Shown: positions 12,817 through 24,320 of the stretch, piece by piece
How positions within the stretch are numbered: position 1 is the stretch's first letter
Layout of the letters: each line of letters starts with the position of its first letter
Assembly (NCBI GenBank): GCA_013399855.1
Contig: VXAY01000172.1
Location: forward strand, 843,976-907,975
Source of the DNA: Oxyruncus cristatus
Taxonomy: Eukaryota; Chordata; Aves; Passeriformes; Cotingidae
Direction: 5' to 3'
Length of the DNA stretch: 64,000 nt
The notes under the pieces: generated by a model
Told to the model about the DNA's origin: nothing
Databases searched by the model: none
Seen by the model: only the letters and a program-made list of their open reading frames with translations
Translations under genes and position numbers: made by a program

Positions 12817-15800
12817 AATTTGCTTGTCTTAATGGTCTAATTGCTGTTTCCAAAGACTGACTTACATACAGGCTTTTAAGCACTCAAAGCTATTTAGACG
12901 TGTTTAATCTGATCAATTTGAGGACGAGTGACCAATATTTTTGAATCAAGCATTTGTGCATACAGATACAAGATCAACTGTATTCAAATACAATAGCTGT
13001 ATTTCCCTAGCCACCCAGCCCTAGGTAATAAATTGATGTTTCCACATGTTGTGCACAAAGCAGCACCATGGCCTTGCAGAAGGTTGCCCCTCTCAACAGC
13101 AGGCCCCAAAAGTAATGTTTAATGCATAGTGGACGTCCTATGTGAGAGTTGTCAAGCCTGCAGGTTCCTCTGGTTATGCACAAAGGAAAGTTGCGCATCA
13201 GGGTGGACACCATTCCCTCCAGCAGCTTGGGCTGGGGTTCCAGGGCTGCAGTCAAAGGTGGTAAACTTGTTGGAAAACCCTGCAGTCCATATTTTTAATT
13301 GTTTTTCATTTCTCCACATCTAGTCCAAGAATAAAAAGTTGTCCTCTCTCCCAAGTGATGCATATGGCCTGCTCGAACTGCCAAAATTCATATTCAGTTT
13401 GCCAAGAGACAAGATTTTTCATTTGTGGGCCAAACCAAAGTTGTTCGCCTAGCAAAAGTCACTAAACGGAAAAAAAACCCAAACCACAAGAACTCATGTG
13501 AATGTACCACAATGTCATTTTCACTGTGACCTAGATTAGCTGTGGTAACTAAATTTAGGTAGGTGTACAGAGCTCTCACGTAGCACAGTGGTCTTGCACA
13601 ACTGTTACCCAGGAAGCAGTCTGACATTCATGCCCTGTGCTCTGCTGTTTGATTAGCGCTTCTCAGGTAAACAAGCCAAAGTGTTGTAGTAGGATAAGCT
13701 CTTTAAAGTGCACGCCAAGTATTTTTGTTCCCATTTCACCAGTATGAATCTGAAATAACTCTGCTTAGCTGAGTGTACACTGATCTCAGTTTCTATCAGT
13801 GTAAACAAATCAAGTATGTGAACCACTGCACCAAGTTCAGACCCCCATGGCTTCACCAGACACAGATGCTTAACAGTACAAGCCTGATTTATCTGTGCCT
13901 TGTACTGGAGCAAGAACAGAATTATATCACTACTCTATTAGAAGAGGAGTTGATAATCACTTTGAAAAGATTATAAGCCATCTAATGGGGAACACTGTAC
14001 AGAACAAATAGGTCTCCTCTATATACGAGAGGATAAACAAACTCAAACGATGAATGCCACACAGCCTCCCTCTTTGTCATCTCTCACTTCTTAAAAAAAT
14101 CCAGTGGACAAATTCAGCTTCAATCATACCATCTAATTTGGTGCAGCTCCACAGTAATTATGATGAATTCATGCTGCATCATTTACATTGATAAAAGGAA
14201 ATTACCAGGAGATTCCAGAAGCATTTTACTGGACTTAATTCAAGCATAAACTTTTAAGTGCTCCATTGATGTCTGTCAGCTTGATTATGGTATGAAACAC
14301 ATACCAAGAAATACTTTCAACTATGTATTTCAAGACATTTTAGTTCTAGCAGTAGCACTAGGAAGAAGCAAAAAAGCCTTTGCTAGGAGAATTAAACATT
14401 CATCTTTAGCTTCATTTTCTTATAGGATGAAGAAAGTAAAATTTTAGGAAAAAGTGTCAGCCAAAATAATTAGACATAGTACACTAACCTTTTACACTTT
14501 AGTTGAAAATTTGTGAATTTTACAACACAAGATATGAAGAGTTTATCAGTAAAACAAGACACAAACAGCATGCGTGGGAAACACAGTCACAGGGATGTAG
14601 CTACAGCAAAGACTCATTTAGTCCGAGTAGCTCATAAATACCCACTCAGTAAAGAATGAGCAAAAAGCATTTTTGCCAGATCAACACTCATGTTTACAAT
14701 TCCAAGCCAAGGAACAGTAAAGTCAGAAGACTTGATTACACAAGAGACAGAAACAGCCTTTTTTTTTCTTTTTTTTTTTTTTTTTGCGCAGCGCAATGGT
14801 GAACACAAGCTTGAAGTTGCAGCCACCAGTACTACAGGACAAAGGTTTGTAGGTCTGAGGTCACCTCAAGGCTTCTTGCAAACCACCAGCATGGTTAGAC
14901 TGATGCATGGTTACTTGAACTGACCATGGACTAGGACTTCACAAGCCACTGGTGCTCCATGAACATCAAGGAAACATCTGTCCAATCAAATGATGACAAG
15001 AGATCCAAGCACAGGATGTACAGCACACAATGAATGGGAACATGAAAAGGCAGGGCCAAGTTCTCCTATGATTTCAATAGATTCAGTTCCACTAACAGTG
15101 GTATTTTATTTTTTTTAAACCTCACACAGAAGCCGAGCCAGATGGCTAAATGCTGCTACTACTAATGCTGCTAATACCCCTTCAGGATTATTTATTGAGT
15201 GAGTCAGCTAAGATCAGCACTTTCATAGTTTGTGATCACTACCAGTTTTTTACCCAGTTTATCTATATCAGTTATAATTTTCTTTCAGGATATGACTTGT
15301 TAGTCTCCAATGCATGTTGTTCACATCTACTCTGCGATTATTACTTACCCAATGCAAGTATGATTGAATTTAGATGTGTTGTTCTTATTTCAACTGTATC
15401 CAAGCCACAATTGTTATTGGAAACTTCTGGTCTAAGTTACTTTCCAAACTGACCCTTAAACCCCACTTTCTTGTATTGTCCAGCAGTCATTTAATGGAAT
15501 AAGTTACAGGAATTTTCACTCCATTATCCCATAAATTAGCTTCCAGAGAAAACAAACAACTTAATAAGTAGAAATATTCCATATAAAAATTAAATATAGT
15601 CCAATGTGTATTTCAAACCAGCATTCACTGGAGACATCAAAGAATTGTAGTTTTCTAATTATCCCACTACAGAAGGAAGCAATCTTGAAGCAACATCTCC
15701 TCATGGGTCACACCTGATTAGAGTGACCTGCTGGCTGTCCTCCTCAGCTCCTGGCTCTAAAGACATCACACAACACTAATACCCCATCTGAGCTGCAAAA

Positions 15801-18800
15801 AGCCTGGTATACAATAAGCCAAGGCAATCTGTGCTCCAAGAGTAATTTAAAGATGCCCAAGCAATGAAATCTACTGTTCTAATGGTTCAGTCTGCTATTT
15901 ACCTTTATTTGCATCTCACTTGTGGAAGGGACCTGTTTGACTTCTGAAGGTACTCCTCATTCTAAATAAAGCAAATGGAAGCCAGATCACTCAGCCACAG
16001 TGCTAGCAAAACATATCTGTTGGGACTACCTTGTCTACATTTTTTTTTTTTCCAGAAGGTAAAATGTTATCATATCAAATGGCATTTCAGAACATTGTTT
16101 CAGAGGCTCTCTATGTCAGGAGACAAGCATTGCCTTATATCAGCAGTCAAAGTTTATTTAAATAATAAATAAAATGCAAAGTGAAAGATGAGAAAAACAA
16201 TTAAGTACAAACATTTCTTCCAATGTGCAATGCCTCTACCAATGACCAAAAAAAAAAAAAGTTTTTAAAAGTCAAGTCAGAGACATTTATAGTGGAGCAT
16301 TATGCTGATTATATCCTCCCACCCAGTGGCCACAGAACATAAAGGCCCCTCCAAAATTATGCCTCTCGGGCCACCAGTCTTCACATGTCTTACTGGTCAG
16401 TGTACACATATACATATACAAAGGAGAACATTACGCCCTTCCGAATTCAGGTGTCATGTGGGAGGATCATTTCCACAGTTTTAACAGTGACTGTTCCAAA
16501 CCCTTGCTGATCTTCCCAGCAATTGTATTTTGTGGCTCTACTTCCATTTCCTGTATCGTGTATGCATAAGCAGGCCCCATTTTGGTCTGAATTATTTACC
16601 CTATAATTTGAGCTTCTGTTTTCAACTAGTATTTACTGCTGAATCACGCCAAAAATCACACATACCAAATATTGCTGTGGGTCATACTTTAAAGCCCCAT
16701 GAATTTCCTGGTTTCCTTGCAGCCAGACATAAGCTTCCCATTACTTTGTGCCAATCTTTATCCTCTTACGGAACATGAAGCAAATTCACTGACATCAGTG
16801 AAAACGTACCCATTTGTATTATACGTTAATGCTACATTTGAAAAACAGTCACCTCAATTTAGATTCATTGACAGCTTGGCATCTACTTTCAGAGGTAATT
16901 AGATTACAGAGGAGCTCCTACAAGAATACTTCAAATACATTACATTTGCAATAGGAGGTCTGTTTGCTAGATATCCCTTACTATACCCAGATGCTTAGAA
17001 TCAGGCAGAAAAACATCAGCATCAGGCAGGCATTCCTAAAGAGCTCTGAAAACCTGTCCAAGCATTGTAAGAATCCTGTCAAAGGGCTAGGGTCACTAGG
17101 AACCTACAAACAATGGTGCAAGTACCCTATTTTTCTATCAAAGAAATTTGCCTTCAAACACAAAGACACACCCCCAACGAAACACAAGTCTCCAACATCC
17201 AAAAAAAAAAAAAGTTTTTCAGAGATATTCTATGTTGAGAATTTGAAAAATAATTTCCTTTATTATAATAAATAACAGTAAGCATTTTCTTTTTGGCTAG
17301 GTTACACTGCAAGTGCAGAACAGAATGAGAATGACAGACACAATCAGAAACACGCATCAGTCACTGCGGTATTTTAAACATATTTAGGTTACTATAGGCC
17401 TTGCAAACAGTTCAGTAGTAGAAGTCAAATTTTAAAAGCTCTTAGAATATTAAATACATATACAAGCACCTATAAATCTCAACAGGTCTGAATGCAGGCA
17501 ATTTTTATTGGCACTGATTTCAACAGGACACAGCCACCGAGCTTAACTGACTTTGCAGGTCTCAAGCAGGAACAAGTACTCCTGAGGTGTTAGGGCCAAG
17601 AAACGATTTGGCCACTGAGTTGGCCCAAGCCACTACCACCCAACAGCCATTCTTGTCCACACAGCCCCTCCTGATCCACCCCAGGAAGTGCAACAACCTC
17701 CTGCCACTCAACAGGGATTTACAGGAGCACAATCACAGCTGCACTGAGACAAGGTCACTGGTGTGGACCTTGTGTTGCAGTGTAAACCCCTTAGGAGCAC
17801 CTGACCAAAGTGGAAACAAGCTGAACCCCTCAGGAAGCAGCTGGGAGTATGTGGAAATGCAGGTGGGGAGGAAAGCATATTGATGGGTTCTTCCCACCTT
17901 CCCTAAAACGGTGCCAGCTTCAAGGTAACACTTGATCTTTTGATGGAAGGTGGGGCAGAAGCAAGGTCAGTAGATAAAGATGCAGAGCAGCCCAGAGCAC
18001 ACAAGAGAATAACTTCCCAGCCCTGGATCCAGGCACTTAATACAGAAACCCTCTACCTCATCTTGGCTGAAAGCACCCTCAAAAACTCCCCTAAAGTCTG
18101 TGATGGACATATCTTCACTTCCATGCAATTCAACAACATACAAAAGAAAAAATTACAGCTCACTGACAAAGCTACATAAACTTGCATTGTTAACAGCTTT
18201 TTAATATTAAATGGCTTTTAAATGTACTGGCATAAGTATGATGTGACTTTCCTTACAGATAATGTATATCCTTCTTTAATTTTTTCTTTTAAACATAATG
18301 TTTAAAAGTGCCTAAACTTAAGATGTACAGCTAACCAACTTTCATCCCCATTTCAATAGGTAGGATAAATGGAAAACAAATGCAAGCAGTGAAGTCAACT
18401 GAGTCTTGAAACCTTGTAAGTGATTTTGAATGTTCATGTTTATGGATTGACAGCCTCCCTTCACAAAACCCAAAAACCACCTAAGTCTCTAAGTTACACC
18501 ATACAGCCACACGACCTCCAGCACAACCACCTCTTGAGATTTTGACACCAAATTTTCAGAAGACAAACATTTTAAAGCTATTGCCTTATCCTCTTCCACA
18601 GTCTTCATAGGTATATATTATTATACACATAGTAAAAGTAGTAGAAGATTTCTTCACAATACCATCAATCTGCTACCCCATGTATAAAGATCTCTGAACT
18701 AAAGCAGTCACTACAGGCTCAATTGCCTACTTCAAGTGAGCATCCCTTCCTCAAAATTTGTAATTACAGACTCTCCGACTACCCCCTTCCATTTCAGCCA

Positions 18801-20113
18801 CTTCCCCAGCTTGTTCTTTCTCTGGGTTTGGTTTAGTTTGTTTTGCTGTATTTTGAGACATTTCCAAGGTTTCAAATATTTAGGCTGTACCAAAATTATT
18901 TCAAGAAACCAAGAGTCTTTTTCCACCTTAAAAGCAGAGCCTAACACAGCAAACTCAGCATAAGCAAGAAAACTAAATAGGCACAAAATGCAGTACTGAT
19001 TGTCCATTTCCTTCCTTTTCCAAACCAGAAAGCTGAGCTCTCTAACCCTCCCAACACCAGCTTCAAACCCTAGAGAGACCAAGGGGTCTCTTATATTGCC
19101 ACACTAAAGTAACCACTCAAAACACACAGATGAAAAACCTGCCTCTTGAGATCTCTCTTTGCTTAAGCAAAACATAAAGGCCAATTTGCTTTCTACAGCA
19201 ACTTCATCTTACGATGGCTTGACTAGCTAACACTCATTTATTTTTCACTTACTCATAAGCAGCACATTTATACAGCTATAGCCAGACAGAATGATTTTTA
19301 AGTTTTTTTTTAAAGCTTCCTTAGCTATGTTTTTCTACCTGTCTCCCTCTCTGTCCCCTCCTTTACTTTCTTTTTGGGAGCTTGCTTTTCTACTCCTCTT
19401 ACAAGTTCTTCCCACTTGTCCTCCTTCTGTCGGCCTGTATCAGCCCCACTGTCCCCTTCCTCTCAGCCCTTCTCTTCCCCAAGGAGGCTTCCATGTGAAC
19501 ACCTGAATTCTTCCCCCCCCTGCCCCTTCCTCCCCACACTTATCTTTCCTCTCACAGAAGTAGAGTATTTCTGTTTGGTTTCAAAGTGCTCTTCCACACA
19601 ATTTGCAAACACCTACACTTCATTCCTCTCCCCCCAGCTCTTGTTTCCAAGCCTAATACCTCCATAGCAGGAGCACCCGCAGTGGGAAGCAGCCACCCGG
19701 ACTTTAGTCAGCCTTGCACGAAAGCTTTTAACACCAGCTATTCTTCAAAAAATTAATTTAAGGGAATCTAAGTCAGGCCTGCTACACTGGCATTTTGACA
19801 CACTACTAAATTCGTACAGACTTAAAACACATGATACACGCCATTCACCTCTTTTATTCCAAACAATATCAACAGACTCTAACTTCGGAAAGGTCCTCAA
19901 GATGTTGCATACAAAGGTGATGGTGGAACCCAAAACAAAACCAAAATGCGTCTATACCTCCAGTGGACTTTGTTTTCTAAGTTACCCTTGGAATTTTAGC
20001 CTATTGTTCTCTGCTCCGCTCTGTGCACATCGGAGCATTCGGCAAGTGGTTTCTATTTTTAGAATGTCTGGGAATGTTTTGCTTCGGGTTTTCTTTCTCG
20101 CTCTGCGGGACCA
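12817..20113. other. Intergenic, no gene seen
   Basis: Mostly AT-rich sequence. It includes a T-tract at 14,769-14,785 that runs directly into a TTGCGC-A-GCGCAA palindrome, and a pyrimidine-rich stretch at about 19,320-19,560. Open frames of up to 116 codons occur on both strands, but none shows a family motif. Confidence 0.5.
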
Positions 20114-20129
20114 CAGTGCCATCTATTGG
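20114..20129 (-). promoter_or_regulatory. CTCF-like motif
   Basis: The minus strand reads CCAATAGATGGCACTG, matching the CTCF core CCASYAGRKGGCRS at all but the fourth base. It has the same orientation as the motif at 12.8 kb and lies about 3.5 kb from the CpG island. Motif evidence only. Confidence 0.4.
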
Positions 20130-23100
20130 AAAAAGCTGTTAAGAGCAGGCTCTTTTTGGCAGTTAACTATTCGCAAAGACTAAAATAATTTATTACTTCG
20201 GTTTTGCAACAGCTAGATGGGCCAAGTCCTTATCGTGGGCCTTTACAGACATTTGTTAGGATATGCAAGCCCAACATTATGGAAAGTTCCAGACTATTAC
20301 AGTCAAAGAAACTTAAATTAAGCAAACACCTAAGTGCCTCACATACACCAAAACTGTATTTACATGCCAGAACAAAAGTTGCCACTCCTAGAAATAAAAG
20401 TCGAAGGTCTATCCTGCATGAGCCTCTCTTTCCTCTTCCTATAGCTCCCAACCCAGGGACTCCCTGTTTGAGCAAAATCATATAGGAATAACACAAACCC
20501 TGCTAACCTGATTCTTATTAATTCTCCAAGATCAGGCAATAGCTACATCTTTGAAAATTCTCTTTCCATAAATAAGAAGCACACGTCAAGTTTCTCTATG
20601 TCTAGAAGCAAGCCCTCTTTCTTTCCACAATCAGTGGGAACTCAGAGCAGCCAGAAGCAGCCTGTAGAGTAGACACAGCCCATGTTCAACATTAAAGGAA
20701 GAGCAACACAAATTTTAAGAAAAGGGTACTTTCTAAAAACTACTGTGGAGGGATTTCAGCAGAGTTAGGGAGATAAAGACCTGTGGGCATGCCATCCACA
20801 TCAGGCAAATTAACACAGACATAGAGACAAGAGGCAGGCCCCTAGATAAATCAAGCAGCATGGAAGACTCACCATGGGGAAGCCTTTCCTCCTCAATGCA
20901 CTTCCAGGAGCAGCCACAGCCCATCCAAGCCCCTTGCCACAGCTTGCCCCCAAGCTGAGGCCAGGTCTCCCCCAGCTACCATCCACAAGGACAGTGATAA
21001 ACACTGGGAAGTGGCTCACAGGGAGAACAAGCTCTGGCAGTTGGCTAAAACACGGCACAGGTGAATCACTTTACTATCTGGGGAAGAGGACGGAGGAGGA
21101 AGGAGAGATTACCTCTCAGGAGATCACATTAGTGCAGCTGGCACTTTGCAGCCCTCACACACAGGTGTTTTCCAAATGTATCTGCCTACATTAAAGATCT
21201 AGAAAATAGGAGAGCACTAACACATAGACAATTGGGAGCTCTCCCATAATGATGTATAGGTGTCTTTATGCATACATGTATTTGATATACATACATACAC
21301 AAACATTTGTATACATAAGCCACTACTAACTAGCATTAAAGCAATAAGCAACAATTCAAGACCAAAAAGCCCAATAAAAAAATCAACTTAGCATAACAAA
21401 AACCATAAACTTTCTTTTCATAAGCCTGTAAGATGCCTAATTTTCAGGAAAAAGTCGCAAATGCAAGTAACAGGCCCAGTCACTCCCCACTTCACCTGAT
21501 CAGAGCTGCTCAGGCTATGCCAGCAGCACCAGAGCTGCCCAGCTCAGCAGCGCACAAGGACACGCTTCTCACACGCCCTGGAGAATTCTTGCCCAGGCCC
21601 AAGCCTCATCCCCTCCCTGAGCAAAGCTGCTCTCCCAGGGGCACCCAGGTTCACATCCTCCTCTTCCCCACAGCAGCTCCCAAGGAAATGAGGCAGAGTC
21701 ATTGACCTCAACCGAGCATGGCACCCTTCCTCCCCAGGCTCTGTAGGGCCTCCCCGTCACCAGCCCCACAGCAGCACTGCCATGTGCTGGGGCAAGAGGA
21801 GACCCAGCACGCCCCTGCCCAGGCACCCACAGCCAGCTGTGCCACTCCAACAGGCCTTATCTCATCTTACTTGACAGCCCTGCCTCCCTCACAAAGCTCT
21901 CATGCTTTAGTATCGATTCACTTCATATCGTAAACACCTATCATATAAATAACATTCTCATTTCTAGTAAATCCCCATAAATTGCCCTAATTTAGCATGA
22001 TTTTCAGTGTGAAATGCCCATCTTGAAACATTTCCCTGAGGTGTCAGGCACAGTAGGCCATCAGGAGGGGAAGGAATACAAACAAGTGTCACTTCACACA
22101 GGGATTTTTGTCCCTTTTAACTTTTTTCCCTAGAGTCAAGACAAAAATCATCTTGCAGGCAGAGTAAAAGCCTAGGTAAGGACCACGGGAACAAAGGAGA
22201 TCTTGTGGAGAAGGCTATAGCATCATGTGCTCCCACTGCATGTACTTTCTGCTCTCTGGCACTGCAGAGTCACATTGCAAAACAGCTGTGGAAGGAGTGA
22301 GCAACATCTGCTTCATGCACCTTGAATGTGGCAAAAATTGAACAATCACCCACCTAGCATGCCACAGGAAGACCCCAAACGCTAAACTAGTAGCTCCTCC
22401 TTGGTGAGAGAGTGCAGGAGCTGCTGCCTGTTCCTGGAGATGCACAGGGAAAGGGGAAAGCAAGCAGCACTGTCCCCACCCAAGTTTCCTAAGAAGTTTC
22501 TGTCCAGGGAATGGAGTCCATCTCCCTCTACTAAGGGTTTTGTGGATTTTTTCCCCAGTTACACAGAAGCAGCATTTTAATTTTCTAGTACTTCCAGTAC
22601 CTCTGCAAATACTCCTCTGTACTGTCTGGACTCCTCAACACTGGGAAATGGATACCCTGCATGAAGAAGAAAATAACAAACTCACTGCAAGCAGAAGATG
22701 GACTTTATTCACCCTTTGATATATTATAGATCTCTGTTGTTGATTTAGACTTCCTTATACCGATATGGTGCACGCTTCAGGCATCACTGCACTGGCACTG
22801 AAATCAGAGAAGTTAATGCAAAATTCCAAAGGGATAAAATTGTAACTAGAACTGAGAAGGCGTAGTTAAAAACCTGAAAGTGGCACTTCAGGGAGTTTAC
22901 ACATGCAGTACAGATACTAAAGGACTAATTTGGACAATCAAGGCACCTCTGGCTGCATGATCTTGAGGGCCTCACTGAACTTTTTGATATAAAGTGCACT
23001 GTGAAAGCAGCAGACTAGATGCGAACACAGAAGTGAGTTCACATGATCCGGCCCTAAACATTCAGGCAGTGTCCCTCAACCTTCTCTGTCAGGAAGCTGC

Positions 23101-23399
23101 CCTTTCTTCCATGGCCCTGCTGCCTTTCTTAAATGGTGAAATCAGAAATTATTTTAATTATTTTCCTTCCTGTTGTTGCCCACATATTTGTAAAGCATTA
23201 CTGAGGCAATGAGCAAAGATCCATCACCGACAAAGGAGGAGGTGTTGTCACCCTTCAGCGGTAGTGATCGCACCAGGCAGTGTTTACTTGCACTCCGTAT
23301 TAAACACGGTATATAATAGCCCCTTTTTACTGCAAGTTCTCACTCCCAAGCAGTTTTCCAACCAGGAACGCGTTTTTTACTGTGCCCTGACAGGCTGCT
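20130..23399. other. Intergenic, no gene seen
   Basis: Two stretches are richer in G+C than their surroundings (about 20,850-21,130 and 21,470-21,880) and throw up overlapping open frames on both strands. The frames are rich in Pro, Ser and Ala and have no domain I recognise, so I treat them as composition effects. No repeat family was recognised. Confidence 0.5.
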
Positions 23400-23648
23400 C
23401 TGAACAAGCCAAGCCTCCAAGTCTCAGTGGGGCCGTGTCCCTGAAGCGAAACACACCCGTGCCCGTGCTGCCACGGCGCGCCCCCCGCCGTCGCTCGCGG
23501 TGGGACCAGCCCCAGCCACTTGCCGGGGCGCTGAGTGCCCTCTCCAGCGGGCCCACGCTGCCGTCACGGCTGCATAATTTTTCCCTTCGCTTTTGTCTTC
23601 CTCCCTCCGGAGCGCCGCCAAGACCCAAAAAAGCGCGCTTTCCCTCCC

Positions 23649-23653
23649 AAAAA
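23649..23653 (-). terminator. RNA polymerase III terminator
   Basis: A run of five T on the minus strand starts six bases after the last encoded tRNA nucleotide. Runs of four or more T are the standard vertebrate pol III stop signal, so its place supports an active tRNA transcription unit. Confidence 0.75.
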
Positions 23654-23659
23654 GCTGTG

Positions 23660-23753
23660 TGCTCCAGGTGAGGCTCGAACTCACAACCTCGGCATTGCTC
23701 GACTTTGTACTGCTGTATAAGTACCGCGCGCTAACCGATTGCGCCACTGGAGC
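23660..23753 (-). tRNA. tRNA-Ile (anticodon UAU) with intron
   Basis: The 94-nt gene folds as a standard tRNA. The acceptor arms GCTCCAG and CTGGAGC pair perfectly, followed by discriminator A. The D arm has GCGC/GCGC stems, the anticodon stem is CGGTA/TGCCG with one G-U pair, and the T arm is GTGAG-TTCGAGC-CTCAC. The loop places UAU at positions 34-36, which reads AUA isoleucine codons. A 20-nt intron (23,696-23,715) sits one base 3' of the anticodon, the canonical place; without it the tRNA is 74 nt. Both internal pol III promoter boxes are intact, and CCA is not encoded, as expected in eukaryotes. Vertebrate tRNA-Ile-UAU genes are a known intron-bearing class. No mismatch suggests a pseudogene. 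Confidence 0.96.
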
Positions 23754-24320
23754 CCTGACACCATCGCCTCCCGAACGCTTTATCAGGGGCTCGCTCGGCC
23801 CCGGCGGGAAAAGGGCGCACACCCATCTGCACTCCGTTCTGGGGGGGCGGCCTTGGGCCGCCCCGTTGCCCTGGCCGGGATGCACTCCCGTCGTCAGGGG
23901 CCGTACAGCGGCGGGGAGACCTGCGCAACCAGCTGACCGCTGGTTGCTCTGCGCCGCTCGGGGAAGGCGGCACCCCGGAGCACGGCAGGGAGAACAGAAG
24001 CTGCAGCACCGGAACAACCCCCCCCCGCCCCCGGGCTCCCCGCTGGGCGAACAGGGCGGCCCCAGGGCCGGCGGGCACAGCCCGGCCCCCTGCACCGCGC
24101 GGGCGGGGCGGGACGGGGAGCGCGGCCGCCTCCGGAGGGGGCGGTGCGGCCCGGGCGGCAGCGGGTGGCGGGCGGGAAGCAGCAGCGATGCGGTCGAGCA
24201 CTGCCAGGCCCGGGCTGCTGGCCGTAGAGCGGCCCTCGCAGTGCTGCGCTCCGGAGGCGAGGCAGACGGGCCGCGGCCCCGGGTCGTGCGAGTCCGAGCC
24301 TCCTGACGCCCTTGGGTAAA

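Larger units (their letters stand above)
23400..24320. promoter_or_regulatory. CpG island
   Basis: About 0.9 kb of very G+C-rich sequence dense in undepleted CpG, in sharp contrast to the AT-rich flanks. It contains GC-box-like runs, for example GGGCGGGGCGGGAC starting at 24,101. The tRNA-Ile gene lies near its left edge. Long open frames on both strands (up to 300 codons) arise because stop codons are rare in such sequence; one of them translates straight through the tRNA gene. The island may serve only the tRNA, or it may be the promoter of an unseen non-coding transcript. It is about 4.6 kb upstream of the HAAO start codon, and nothing in the sequence ties it to HAAO. Confidence 0.85.

Noticed and set aside
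13007..13255. 82-codon minus-strand frame that looked loosely transposon-like
   Set aside because: I could not match it to any transposase motif or find terminal repeats.
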